The position numbers and the translations under genes were made by a program. From Alphaproteobacteria bacterium (GTDB lineage: Bacteria; Pseudomonadota; Alphaproteobacteria; Micavibrionales; UBA1664), in the NCBI GenBank assembly GCA_030427215.1, contig JAUHXB010000069.1, positions 1 through 6,495 of the forward strand: a stretch of DNA of 6,495 nt, in the 5' to 3' direction. The notes under the pieces were generated by a model, which saw nothing but the letters and a program-made list of their open reading frames with translations, made no database searches and had not been told where the DNA came from. This document shows positions 5,914-6,495 of this stretch, piece by piece (positions within the stretch are counted from its first letter, which is position 1; the number at the start of each line of letters is the position of its first letter).

Positions 5914-6495
5914 TTAAAGCGATGATAAAATATCAACACCAAACACACGTTGGTAATATTCCGCGACAATGGGGCGTTCCAATTCATCGCATTTATTCAA
6001 GAATGTTAGGCGGAACGCGACTTCGCGGTCTTTAAAAATCTGTTCATTTTCAACCCATGAAATAATTGTGCGTGGGGACATGAGTGTCGAGATATCCCCC
6101 GCCATGAACCCCGTACGCGTCATATCCGCCATACGAACCATTTTATCAATTTGTGATTTATCGTAATCTTTAAACCGAGATGTGACGATTGCGACCTCTT
6201 GATCATGAGGCAGATAATTTAATGTCTGGACGATGTTCCATCGGTCCATTTGTCCCGCATTAATTTGTTGTGTTCCGTGATAAAGACCCGATGTATCGCC
6301 CAAACCAATTGTGTTTGTGGTTGCAAATAAACGGAAAGATTGATGGGCGCGGATAACCTTATTTTGTTCCAACATTGTCATGCGACCTTCGGCTTCTAAC
6401 AATCTTTGGATCACAAACATCACATCGGGGCGTCCGGCATCATATTCATCAAACACCAATGCGACAGGGTTTTGCATCGCCCAAGGCAACAAGCC
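5914..6495 (-). CDS. cobS: Cobaltochelatase subunit CobS (AAA+ ATPase), C-terminal part
   Basis: CobS is the AAA+ motor that forms a hexameric ring with CobT and drives cobalt insertion by CobN. Only the last 193 residues are in the window; the frame is open to the right edge, and the Walker A motif and N-terminal domain lie beyond it. The visible part starts [20 protein letters not shown], which includes the Walker B segment LVFDEYD (residues 13-19). It continues with [14 protein letters not shown], the sensor-1 region [44 protein letters not shown] and [20 protein letters not shown] near the end. These blocks are nearly invariant in CobS of Alphaproteobacteria. The gene appears intact up to its TAA stop. 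cobT is next on the same strand but about 680 bp away rather than adjacent. Confidence 0.97.
   Translation of the reverse strand, partial: GLLPWAMQNPVALVFDEYDAGRPDVMFVIQRLLEAEGRMTMLEQNKVIRAHQSFRLFATTNTIGLGDTSGLYHGTQQINAGQMDRWNIVQTLNYLPHDQEVAIVTSRFKDYDKSQIDKMVRMADMTRTGFMAGDISTLMSPRTIISWVENEQIFKDREVAFRLTFLNKCDELERPIVAEYYQRVFGVDILSSL

Overview
The window looks like chromosomal DNA of a low-to-moderate-GC alphaproteobacterium. The evidence is a cysteine-poor L33 with the alphaproteobacterial-style ending [18 protein letters not shown], an aerobic-type cobaltochelatase pair (CobS/CobT), a KdsB for lipopolysaccharide Kdo (so a Gram-negative envelope), and a CarD-like reading frame whose helical part resembles alphaproteobacterial CarD/CdnL. 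I cannot place it below class level.

Left part (1-2238, plus strand): the 3' part of a CarD-like gene that is open to the window edge and has a long, unusual C-terminal extension; then kdsB (CMP-Kdo synthesis); then rpmG (ribosomal protein L33). rpmG has its own good promoter and a 10-bp inverted repeat that spans the -10 box and the ribosome-binding site.

Middle (2244-3384, minus strand): two small, strongly basic proteins of unknown function, probably one transcription unit. A promoter-like site between them and cobT has a short palindrome in its spacer.

Right part (3385-6495, mostly minus strand): complete cobT and the 3' end of cobS, the VWA and AAA+ subunits of cobaltochelatase, which inserts cobalt into hydrogenobyrinic acid a,c-diamide with the large subunit CobN (not in the window). 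Normally cobS runs directly into cobT. Here about 680 bp separate them, holding an AT-rich gene of unknown function on the opposite strand. That gene is flanked by two different dispersed-repeat-like elements and has a perfect 12-bp hairpin at its 5' end.

The best candidates for something new are the CarD-like protein, which appears to carry a sigma-region-4-like helix-turn-helix plus a further C-terminal domain, and the foreign-looking gene wedged into the cobS-cobT junction. No gap between genes exceeds 300 bases. No RNA genes, CRISPR arrays or transposases were seen.
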